Shown: in pieces, positions 1 to 5,823 of the stretch
Layout: every line of letters starts with the position of its first letter
Position numbering within the stretch: the stretch's first letter is position 1
Source: an uncultured Veillonella sp.
GTDB lineage: Bacteria; Bacillota; Negativicutes; Veillonellales; Veillonellaceae
DNA length: 6,554 bases
NCBI GenBank assembly: GCA_900552715.1
Contig: USAV01000104.1
Coordinates: forward strand, 1 to 6,554
Reading direction: 5' to 3'
Translations under genes and position numbers: made by a program
The notes under the pieces: generated by a model
Seen by the model: the letters and a program-made list of their open reading frames with translations, nothing else
The model's database searches: none
What the model was told of the DNA's origin: nothing

Positions 1-1118
1 GCTTTTGCCAATTCTTCACGATCAAAGGAAATAGTTTCATCTGAATCGCTGCGTTCAATTGTAGGACGTGGTAGTGGATGACCTGCCGCATCACTGTGAG
101 TAATAACACCAAGGCGACGAGCCACATAAATACTACCTAAGAAGATAACGAGTACTAATGCGATACCAATCCAAGCATTGACCTCTGCTACGATGACGGA
201 TACGCCACCAAAGAGAGCCGTTACAGCATACATCATTAGCACCGCTTGTTTTTGAGATAAGCCCTGTGCTAACAAACGATGATGCACATGGCCTTTATCA
301 GGCTTGAAAATCGGACGACCGCTGATTTTACGGCGCACGATAGCAAACAATGTATCGAGAATTGGTAAGCCTAGCACGATAGCTGGTACCACTAATGCAA
401 TAGTAGCCGCCGTTTTAACAGCCCCCATTACAGAAATAGCGGCTAATGTATAACCAAGGAGCATAGAGCCCGTATCACCCATGAAGATTTTCGCTGGGTT
501 AAAGTTATACCGCAAGAACCCTACTGTTGCACCTGCTAGTGCCAATGAAATACAGGCAAGGTCTGTTTGACCAAGTTGTAATGTCATAGCACAAACAGCA
601 ATACAAGCAATAAAGGAAATGCCTGCTGCCAAGCCATCAAGTCCATCGATAAGGTTTACGATATTCGTAAAGCCTACAATCCAGAAAATAGTCAATGGAG
701 CAGACCAATATTTAAGGTATACCACACCACCCCAAGGAAGGTTGATGAAGTCTACGCGAATATCGTAAGCTACCAAAATAGCTGCCGCTATGATTTGGCC
801 CATCAACTTAGTCTTTGGCTCAATTTGTTTAATATCATCCCATATGCCGACAAGCACAAGGATAACGGTACCAAGCACAAAGCCAAATAGTTTATGGTCA
901 TGTGGGATAGATCCATTAAAGAGGACCGATCCTATATAACCGAGGAAGATTGCTAACCCACCAAGTCGTGGAATAGCACCATGATGTACCTTGCGGGCAT
1001 CAGGTTTATCTATTGCCCCAACAGCAACGGCAAAGCGTTTCACCAAAGGGGTAAGTGCAAAGGTTATGACGAGCGCCAGAGCAAAGGCCCATACATAATC
1101 GAGCACATAATCACTCAT
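1..1118 (-). CDS. WecA/TagO-type polyprenyl-phosphate sugar-1-phosphate transferase (MraY family), partial
   Basis: This integral membrane enzyme of the MraY/WecA/TagO family would transfer a HexNAc-1-phosphate (typically GlcNAc-1-P) from a UDP-sugar to polyprenyl phosphate, the first membrane step of O-antigen, teichoic-acid-like or other surface glycan assembly. I translated 372 codons by hand; the frame is still open at the left edge, so the C-terminus is missing. Family motifs in order: DKPDARKVH (37-45) followed by PRLGG (50-54), the Asp94-Asp95 pair after a membrane segment, NLIDGLDGLAAG (155-166), NPAKIFMGDTGS (207-218), and the cytoplasmic GHVHHRL (276-282), which is typical of WecA/TagO rather than MraY. 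About ten hydrophobic segments separate these. The ATG at 1118 is preceded by a strong Shine-Dalgarno sequence, TGGAGGTG (1123-1130). It lies 32 bp after the UPF0210 gene and is probably cotranscribed with it. The family is certain; the exact sugar and the orthologue name (wecA or tagO) are not. Confidence 0.93.
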   Translation of the reverse strand, partial: MSDYVLDYVWAFALALVITFALTPLVKRFAVAVGAIDKPDARKVHHGAIPRLGGLAIFLGYIGSVLFNGSIPHDHKLFGFVLGTVILVLVGIWDDIKQIEPKTKLMGQIIAAAILVAYDIRVDFINLPWGGVVYLKYWSAPLTIFWIVGFTNIVNLIDGLDGLAAGISFIACIAVCAMTLQLGQTDLACISLALAGATVGFLRYNFNPAKIFMGDTGSMLLGYTLAAISVMGAVKTAATIALVVPAIVLGLPILDTLFAIVRRKISGRPIFKPDKGHVHHRLLAQGLSQKQAVLMMYAVTALFGGVSVIVAEVNAWIGIALVLVIFLGSIYVARRLGVITHSDAAGHPLPRPTIERSDSDETISFDREELAK

Positions 1119-1150
1119 AAGACACCTCCAACAACTGGGTTAAAACAATA

Positions 1151-2509
1151 TTAGTTCGTTAAGCTACGAATAGGTGCAGGAATACGACCACCACGTGCGA
1201 TGAACTCAGCTGCACTATATGGGCTTACTTCAATGATTGGAGCATAGCCTAACAAGCCACCAAACTCAACAACCTCACCTACTGTTTTACCAGGTACAGG
1301 AATTACACGAACCGCAGTTGTCTTATTATTAATCATACCAATAGCAGATTCATCAGCAATGATTGCAGAAATTGTATCTGCTGTTGTGTCACCAGGAATA
1401 GCAATCATGTCAAGGCCCACAGAACATACGCATGTCATAGCCTCTAATTTATCGAGGGATAAACTGCCACAAGATACAGCATCAATCATACCCGCATCTT
1501 CAGATACTGGAATAAATGCACCACTGAGACCGCCTACGTGAGAAGATGCCATAAGGCCACCTTTTTTCACTGCATCATTAAGCAATGCAAGTGCTGCTGT
1601 AGTACCGTGACAACCACAAGAGGATAAGCCCATTTCTTCAAGAACGTGAGCTACCGAGTCACCTACAGCTGGTGTTGGTGCCAAGGACAAGTCAATGATA
1701 CCGAATGGTTTGCCAAGACGGCGAGATGCCTCTTGTGCTACCAATTGGCCTACACGAGTAATTTTGAAAGCAGTGCGTTTAATCGTTTCTGCTACAACGT
1801 CAAAGGATTGACCACGTACAGATTCTAGTGCGTGTTTTACAACGCCTGGACCAGATACGCCTACAGAAATAGCGCTATCCCCTTCAGTTACACCGAAGAA
1901 GGCACCGGCCATGAATGGATTATCCTCTACAGGATTACAGAAAATAACAAGCTTAGCACAACCAAGAGCATCATTATCCTTTGTAAGTTCTGCCGTTTTC
2001 TTAACGATGATACCCATGTCGCGAACTGCGTCCATGTTGATACCCGTTTTAGTAGAGCCCACACCTACAGAGCTACATACGATATCTGTAGTTGCCAGCG
2101 CTTCTGGGATGGAATCAATCAAAATGCGGTCAGCCCGTGTAGCACCTTTTGTTACAAGAGCAGAGAAACCGCCGATAAAGTTTACACCTACTGTTTTTGC
2201 AGCGCGATCCATCGCTTCTGCAATAGGAACATAGGATGTTAAATCACTACCACCAGCCACTAATGAGATCGGTGTTACAGAAATACGTTTGTTAATGATA
2301 GGAATACCAAACTCGCGCTCAATATCCTCACCAGTAGACACAAGGTGCTCTGCTTCTTTCGTAATGCGATCATAAATGCGATCACACAACTCTTTACCAG
2401 AGCTAGATGCACATTCAAGCAAGCTAATACCCATTGTAATGGTACGTACGTCAAGCTTGTTATCATGAATCATCTGATTCGTTTCTAAAATATTGTCGAT
2501 AGATAACAT
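1151..2509 (-). CDS. UPF0210 (DUF711, PFL-like) family protein of unknown function
   Basis: This 452-residue soluble protein, with no signal peptide or membrane segment, matches UPF0210/DUF711, often labelled 'PFL family' for a fold resemblance to pyruvate formate-lyase. No reaction is established for the family to my knowledge. The length fits full-length members (about 445-455). Typical stretches are TITMGISLLECA near residues 23-34, GGSDLTSY (86-93), NFIGGFSALV (110-119), a run ending GVSGPGVVKHALE (217-229), IIDLSLAPTPAVGDS (271-285), SSCGCHGTTAAL (297-308) and IPVPGKTVGEVVEFGGLLG (403-421). Ten cysteines are visible, including Cys298-x-Cys300-His301 and Cys360-x-Cys362. There is no C-terminal glycyl-radical signature of true PFL, so catalysis by a glycyl radical is not supported. 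The ATG at 2509 follows an AGGAGG Shine-Dalgarno sequence (2514-2519) that overlaps the stop codon of the upstream ACT gene, which implies translational coupling. The two families are habitual neighbours, so a regulator/effector relationship is plausible but inferred. Confidence 0.93.
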   Translation of the reverse strand: MLSIDNILETNQMIHDNKLDVRTITMGISLLECASSSGKELCDRIYDRITKEAEHLVSTGEDIEREFGIPIINKRISVTPISLVAGGSDLTSYVPIAEAMDRAAKTVGVNFIGGFSALVTKGATRADRILIDSIPEALATTDIVCSSVGVGSTKTGINMDAVRDMGIIVKKTAELTKDNDALGCAKLVIFCNPVEDNPFMAGAFFGVTEGDSAISVGVSGPGVVKHALESVRGQSFDVVAETIKRTAFKITRVGQLVAQEASRRLGKPFGIIDLSLAPTPAVGDSVAHVLEEMGLSSCGCHGTTAALALLNDAVKKGGLMASSHVGGLSGAFIPVSEDAGMIDAVSCGSLSLDKLEAMTCVCSVGLDMIAIPGDTTADTISAIIADESAIGMINNKTTAVRVIPVPGKTVGEVVEFGGLLGYAPIIEVSPYSAAEFIARGGRIPAPIRSLTN

Positions 2510-2513
2510 AGTG

Positions 2514-2520
2514 CCTCCTA
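2514..2520 (-). promoter_or_regulatory. Shine-Dalgarno of UPF0210 gene overlapping ACT stop codon
   Basis: On the minus strand the heptamer TAGGAGG contains the TAG stop of the ACT gene (2518-2520) and the AGGAGG ribosome-binding site for the ATG at 2509, with a 4-base spacer. Ribosomes ending on the ACT frame would be positioned to reinitiate, so the two proteins are probably made in linked amounts. Confidence 0.85.
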
Positions 2521-2793
2521 TCCTACACGGTGCATGCTTAAGAAAATATCAGCATGTTGTGCACGGATTTCAACACCAAGTTCTTTACCGAGTGCATTCA
2601 AAGCATCTTGAATAGATGTCAAATCTTTCACATCTTCAGACTTTGTTTCACACATCATAATCATATTGAAAACGCCATCAAGAATGGTTTGATTTATAGA
2701 CATAATGTTTACGCCGTGGTTAGCAAGTACAGTACTAACCCCTGCAATGATACCAACGCGGTCAACGCCGACAACGGTAACAACTAATTTCAT
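2518..2793 (-). CDS. UPF0237 ACT-domain protein
   Basis: A 91-residue stand-alone ACT-domain protein. ACT domains usually bind amino acids or other small ligands and regulate a partner. This one opens with MKLVVTVVGVDRVGIIAG, a first beta strand followed by the classic ligand-loop pattern (VGVDRVGI, 8-15). An NIMSINQTILDGVFNMIMM strand pair (29-47) and a helix ending before ELGVEIRAQHADIF (71-84) follow. It resembles UPF0237 and GcvR-like proteins. The frame is open back to a GTG at 2814, but the ATG at 2793 is preferred. It has an AAGGTGA Shine-Dalgarno sequence (2798-2804), it starts directly with the first ACT strand, and the resulting length is normal for the family. The TAG stop is part of the Shine-Dalgarno region of the UPF0210 gene 8 bp downstream. 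Transcription probably begins at the extended -10 promoter at 2863-2871. The ligand and the target are unknown; regulation of the UPF0210 partner is a guess from conserved adjacency. Confidence 0.92.
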   Translation of the reverse strand: MKLVVTVVGVDRVGIIAGVSTVLANHGVNIMSINQTILDGVFNMIMMCETKSEDVKDLTSIQDALNALGKELGVEIRAQHADIFLSMHRVG

Positions 2794-2827
2794 AACATCA
2801 CCTTTTCTGAGCACTACAAACTATTTG

Positions 2828-2839
2828 CCCCATATAGGG
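2828..2839. promoter_or_regulatory. Imperfect palindrome in the ACT gene leader
   Basis: The plus strand reads CCCCATATAGGG, a 12-base near-palindrome with one mismatched pair. It is conspicuous as a GC-ended element in an otherwise AT-rich gap. It lies about 17-28 bases downstream of the predicted transcription start and 35 bases upstream of the ACT start codon. It could be an operator or a small RNA hairpin; with only one copy seen, the role is speculative. Confidence 0.25.
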
Positions 2840-2862
2840 TATTCAATAAACTATATTAATAT

Positions 2863-2871
2863 ATTATATCA
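2863..2871 (-). promoter_or_regulatory. Extended -10 promoter for the ACT-UPF0210-transferase block
   Basis: On the minus strand the sequence reads TGATATAAT, a perfect TGnTATAAT extended -10 element, in the AT-rich gap between pgm and the ACT gene. No good -35 hexamer lies 16-18 bases upstream, which is normal for extended -10 promoters. The predicted start near 2856 gives a leader of about 63 bases to the ATG at 2793. It would drive the ACT gene, UPF0210 and, by readthrough across a 32-bp gap, the transferase gene. Confidence 0.6.
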
Positions 2872-2900
2872 CATTTATTACTTTTCTACGGTGAAATCTT

Positions 2901-2932
2901 CATGAGTTTTCATGTAAAAATAGTATTTTACA
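2901..2932 (-). other. Two small tandem inverted repeats at the 3' end of pgm
   Basis: One inverted repeat pairs TGTAAAA (2913-2919) with TTTTACA (2926-2932) around a 6-base loop and includes the pgm stop codon. The next pairs CATGA (2901-2905) with TCATG (2910-2914) around a 4-base loop. The two overlap at 2913-2914, so they could not both form fully. Both are AT-rich and lack a following T-run on the minus strand, so neither is a convincing intrinsic terminator. They may only act as weak 3'-end structure between pgm and the next promoter. Confidence 0.25.
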
Positions 2933-4565
2933 CTTCGTCGGATAATGCAGCCGTTACGATAGCCTCTCCTGCTGTCAATAACGCGACTAAACCTTTATCC
3001 CCTTTATAGCTTTCACCATAAATTTTATACAAATCCTCTGTACCGGACGGACGCGCTACAAACCAACCTGTTTCAGTTTCTACGCGAACCCCATCGATGG
3101 GCATATCCTTGTATAAGGATGTAGTGCGTATATTAGTAATAGCGTCTCCATCTACCTCTGTAGCTGTAATGGAACTTGCATTCAACTGTTTCAACTTAGC
3201 CTTTGCTGCCTTTGTGCAAGCTGCATCGATGCGACCAAATCGTGGGTCACCACAACCTTCAACAATATTATTGTAGAGGCGATCAACAGTTGCGCCCATA
3301 ACGGCATACATTTCCATTGCTAGAAGCGCCATTACCATGCCGTCTTTATCGGTAGTCCATACGGTGCCGTCCTTTTTAAGGAACGATGCGCCTGCAGATT
3401 CTTCACCGCCGATACCAATCTCACCATCAAATAATAAAGAGCTAAAATATTTAAAGCCTACCGGAACCTCATAAACCGGAATGTCTTTAACAGCCGCCCA
3501 TTTATCAATCATAGTGGTACAAACAACGGTTTTACCTACCCCTTTATCTGTCCAACCACGGGTTGTAAACAAATAATCTGCAGCAACCGTAAGGAACGCA
3601 TTAGGAGAAGCAAGTCCCTCTGCAGTAACGATACCGTAGCGATCATAATCAGGGTCATTACCAACAGCGAGATCATAATTGCCAATTTGTTTAGTTACAT
3701 CCGCCATCGCATATTCAGAAGAACAATCCATACGCACCTTGCCATCATGGTCATAGGTCATAAAGCTAAAGGTTGGATCGTACTCATCATTGATAATATC
3801 CATATTAAGATTATATCGTTCTTTAATGGCCCGCCAATAACCAAGGCCACTACCACCTAATGCATTGACAAGAACTTTAGGCTTCGCACTTTGAATGGCC
3901 TCCATATTAATAATAGAGGATAATTCTTCCACATATAAGCCCTTATAGTCATACGGAACTTGTTGATCTGGTTCAATATTATCAATACTAATGCGTTTGA
4001 ACCCTTCTAATCCACAATAAGCACGAACGTACTCATTGGCGCGGGTTTCAATCCATTTTGTAATCAACGTATCTGCAGGGCCACCGTTGGTAGCATTATA
4101 CTTAATGCCCCCATTATCTGGAGGATTGTGAGATGGTGTAATAACGATACCATCTGCTTTTTTATCGTTACTTTCATTATATCGAATGATTGCACGAGAC
4201 ACAGATGGCGTTGGAACAAAGTCCATATCCGCATCAACCATGGCAGTCACACCATTACCAGCAAGTACCTCAAGCACTGTTACTAATGCAGGCTGAGATA
4301 AAGCATGTGTATCTTGGCCCACAAAAATGGGTCCTGTCGCACCAAATTGACCACGACCATCACAGATTGCCTGTGTAATAGCCGCTACGTGTAAATCCGT
4401 AAAGGTACCATTTAAAGAGGTACCACGGTGGCCTGATGTACCAAAGGATACGAGTTGTGTCGGATCAGTTACATCTGGCGCATTGTCAAAATAGGCATCT
4501 ACCAGAGTTTGTACATCTATAATATCTTGTTCTTGTACAGGCGTACCTGCTAATTTATGAGCCAT
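2928..4565 (-). CDS. pgm: Phosphoglucomutase, alpha-D-glucose-phosphate specific (E. coli Pgm type)
   Basis: This cytosolic enzyme interconverts glucose-1-phosphate and glucose-6-phosphate through a phosphoserine intermediate. It links glycolysis to UDP-glucose, glycogen and envelope sugars. The 545 residues match the E. coli Pgm type (546) almost exactly. All active-site loops are intact: TSGHRG (43-48), the phosphoserine loop TPSHNPP with Ser145, the Mg2+ loop with Asp304, Asp306 and Asp308 in NDPDYDR, the sugar-recognition loop GEESAG (387-392), and the phosphate-binding loop RPSGTED (505-511). The ATG at 4565 is preceded by AGGAGG (4571-4576) with a 5-base spacer. The gene lies 123 bp after the YitT gene and 134 bp before the ACT gene. 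No clear promoter of its own was found, so it may be read from the yitT promoter or from a weak site such as TATAAC at 4607-4612. Specificity for glucose rather than mannose is inferred from overall resemblance to the Pgm subgroup. Confidence 0.96.
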   Translation of the reverse strand: MAHKLAGTPVQEQDIIDVQTLVDAYFDNAPDVTDPTQLVSFGTSGHRGTSLNGTFTDLHVAAITQAICDGRGQFGATGPIFVGQDTHALSQPALVTVLEVLAGNGVTAMVDADMDFVPTPSVSRAIIRYNESNDKKADGIVITPSHNPPDNGGIKYNATNGGPADTLITKWIETRANEYVRAYCGLEGFKRISIDNIEPDQQVPYDYKGLYVEELSSIINMEAIQSAKPKVLVNALGGSGLGYWRAIKERYNLNMDIINDEYDPTFSFMTYDHDGKVRMDCSSEYAMADVTKQIGNYDLAVGNDPDYDRYGIVTAEGLASPNAFLTVAADYLFTTRGWTDKGVGKTVVCTTMIDKWAAVKDIPVYEVPVGFKYFSSLLFDGEIGIGGEESAGASFLKKDGTVWTTDKDGMVMALLAMEMYAVMGATVDRLYNNIVEGCGDPRFGRIDAACTKAAKAKLKQLNASSITATEVDGDAITNIRTTSLYKDMPIDGVRVETETGWFVARPSGTEDLYKIYGESYKGDKGLVALLTAGEAIVTAALSDEV

Positions 4566-4688
4566 AGGAACCTCCTAATCTCAAATGTATATGTCATTCA
4601 TAAAATGTTATATTTACACATAATTAATATGAGATGACTAATGCTTACATTTTGAATTTTACTTTTCTGATTTTACATTTTGCTTTAC
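4566..4688 (-). other. A-rich intergenic gap between yitT and pgm
   Basis: This 123-bp gap holds no reading frame or strong hairpin. Read on the minus strand it has many short A-tracts. The 10-mer TTACATTTTG occurs twice on the plus strand (4645-4654 and 4673-4682), 28 bases apart. A TATAAC hexamer (4607-4612, minus) is the best -10-like site but has no matching -35. There is no sign of an intrinsic terminator after yitT, so readthrough into pgm is possible. Confidence 0.45.
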
Positions 4689-5618
4689 TTAGCGATTATG
4701 TACAGTCTGTGTATTATCCTCTTGTGTGGTACTCTTATCTTTTAACTGTTCACACACTTCAGTAGGAATAATCGGTTGCGTAAAGCCTTGCCCAATGACC
4801 TCTTGCGCATCAGTTATCAAGATAAATACATTTGGATCCGCCTCTTGAATAACCTCTTTCAATTTATTTACTTGCAAAAGATTAACGGCTACCATAACGA
4901 TTTGCTTCGGTGTCCGTGTATAAGCACCAATACCATTAATGATAGTTGCTCCACGACCAACCTTATTGATGATACATTCACAGACCTCATCAGTACGATA
5001 GGTAATGATGAAAGCAACCTTCCGCTGATTAAAGCCGATAACCACCTTATTCGTGATGATGGTATACACATAGACACTAATAAGCGTAACCGCAACCGCT
5101 TCAAGGCCAACAACACCAATGGCGGCCACAAGAATAGCACAGTTGATGGCACTATTAATGGACCCCATTTGAAGTCCATAATACTTGCGTACAATAAGAG
5201 CAATCGGATCAAGACCGCCCGTGTTACCACCGACGCGGTACACAATGCCAAGGCCTACACCAGTAGTAATACCGGCCATCATGGAACTTAACAAAGGGTC
5301 TTTGATGATCATGTCATATTGCAAGAAGTTAAACAGATCAACCATCCAAGACAGCATCAATGTGCCATACAAGGTCTTGATAACAACACGGGTACCTAGC
5401 CACTTCCAGGCAGCCCAGAATATAGGAATATTTAAAATCATATTCCAAGAACCAACGGATAAGCCCGTTAAGTAATACAAAATTAAGCCTACCCCACTAA
5501 TACCTGTACTAACCAGTTTATGTGGCAATACAAAGGCATCAATGCCCGCACCAAATATAGCGCACCCAAGGATGACCATGAGGCTTTCATAGACAACAGT
5601 TTTATACTTAGCGAACAT
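4689..5618 (-). CDS. YitT family membrane protein (DUF161 plus C-terminal DUF2179)
   Basis: A 309-residue membrane protein of the YitT family, common and often multicopy in Firmicutes; its substrate or role is not established. The N-terminal two thirds carries about six hydrophobic segments (roughly 12-32, 38-52, 58-76, 80-98, 112-128 and 158-190, the last probably two). The family signature GGNTGGLDPIA (130-140) sits between them. The C-terminal soluble DUF2179 domain (about 220-280) contains GRGATIINGIGAYT (221-234) and ends with DAQEVIGQGF (270-279), the usual EVxGxGF-type close. The last 25 residues are a polar tail rich in Thr, Gln, Asp and Lys. The ATG at 5618 is chosen over a TTG at 5630 because the SD GGAGGG (5623-5628) lies between them and the TTG has no ribosome-binding site. 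A sigma70-like promoter lies at 5727-5755. Function cannot be given beyond the family. Confidence 0.93.
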   Translation of the reverse strand: MFAKYKTVVYESLMVILGCAIFGAGIDAFVLPHKLVSTGISGVGLILYYLTGLSVGSWNMILNIPIFWAAWKWLGTRVVIKTLYGTLMLSWMVDLFNFLQYDMIIKDPLLSSMMAGITTGVGLGIVYRVGGNTGGLDPIALIVRKYYGLQMGSINSAINCAILVAAIGVVGLEAVAVTLISVYVYTIITNKVVIGFNQRKVAFIITYRTDEVCECIINKVGRGATIINGIGAYTRTPKQIVMVAVNLLQVNKLKEVIQEADPNVFILITDAQEVIGQGFTQPIIPTEVCEQLKDKSTTQEDNTQTVHNR

Positions 5619-5622
5619 AGGT

Positions 5623-5628
5623 CCCTCC
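5623..5628 (-). promoter_or_regulatory. Shine-Dalgarno fixing the yitT start
   Basis: On the minus strand GGAGGG precedes the ATG at 5618 with a 4-base spacer. The only longer in-frame start, TTG at 5630, would place this site inside the coding region, so 5618 is the better start. Confidence 0.85.
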
Positions 5629-5631
5629 AAA

Positions 5632-5660
5632 TTGCCATTTCACTATAAATATTCTATAAT
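5632..5660 (+). promoter_or_regulatory. Predicted sigma70-like promoter for ispE
   Basis: TTGCCA (5632-5637) and TATAAT (5655-5660) are separated by 17 bases, giving 11 of 12 consensus positions with optimal spacing. Transcription would start near 5667, leaving an ispE leader of about 157 bases. The -35 lies just upstream of the yitT ribosome-binding site, inside the yitT leader. Other -10-like hexamers closer to ispE (for example TATACT at 5785-5790) lack a partner -35, but a nearer promoter cannot be excluded. Confidence 0.55.
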
Positions 5661-5674
5661 GAACTAACTAAAAC

Positions 5675-5718
5675 ATACGCTATTTACAATACATTTAGGA
5701 ATAAAACAATATGCGTAT
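5675..5718. repeat. Inverted repeat between the facing promoters
   Basis: ATACGC (5675-5680) and GCGTAT (5713-5718) are exact 6-base inverted copies separated by 32 bases. They are the most GC-rich patches of an AT-rich gap and fall inside the stretch that both predicted transcripts would share. They could be spaced operator half-sites or a long-loop RNA stem. Chance occurrence of a 6-mer pair is quite possible. Confidence 0.25.
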
Positions 5719-5726
5719 ACAAATTC

Positions 5727-5755
5727 ATCATAAACCACTTAATGGTTATTTTCAA
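5727..5755 (-). promoter_or_regulatory. Predicted sigma70-like promoter for yitT
   Basis: On the minus strand TTGAAA (5750-5755) and TATGAT (5727-5732) are separated by 17 bases, giving 10 of 12 consensus positions. Transcription would start near 5720, about 102 bases upstream of the yitT ATG. It faces the predicted ispE promoter, so the two transcripts would overlap at their 5' ends. Confidence 0.5.
5733..5747. other. Small hairpin AACCA/TGGTT in the ispE leader
   Basis: AACCA (5733-5737) pairs with TGGTT (5743-5747) around the loop CTTAA. On the plus strand it is followed by ATTTT, which resembles a very weak terminator in the ispE leader. It also lies within the spacer of the predicted yitT promoter. 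With only five pairs it may have no function. Confidence 0.2.
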
Positions 5756-5823
5756 TCACTTTATAAGAGTATAAAATAAACATATATACTGCATATATTA
5801 TGTACGTTATAAACGAGGCTATT

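Noticed and set aside
1359..2242. Several plus-strand open frames of 60-136 codons opposite the UPF0210 gene
   Set aside because: They are antisense shadows of a well-supported gene, without a good ribosome-binding site or recognisable protein character.
2794..2814. GTG at 2814 as a longer start for the ACT protein
   Set aside because: The Shine-Dalgarno sequence for the ATG at 2793 lies inside this extension, and the ACT fold begins right at the ATG.
2901..2932. Intrinsic terminator after pgm
   Set aside because: The stems are short and AT-rich, they overlap each other, and no T-run follows on the minus strand.
4776..5475. Plus-strand frames of 171 and 96 codons, and a minus-strand frame of 120 codons in another phase, overlapping the YitT gene
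   Set aside because: The YitT frame has clear family motifs, membrane segments and a strong start. The others are low-complexity translations of the same DNA.
5619..5630. TTG at 5630 as a longer start for the YitT protein
   Set aside because: The extension consists of the ribosome-binding site of the ATG at 5618.
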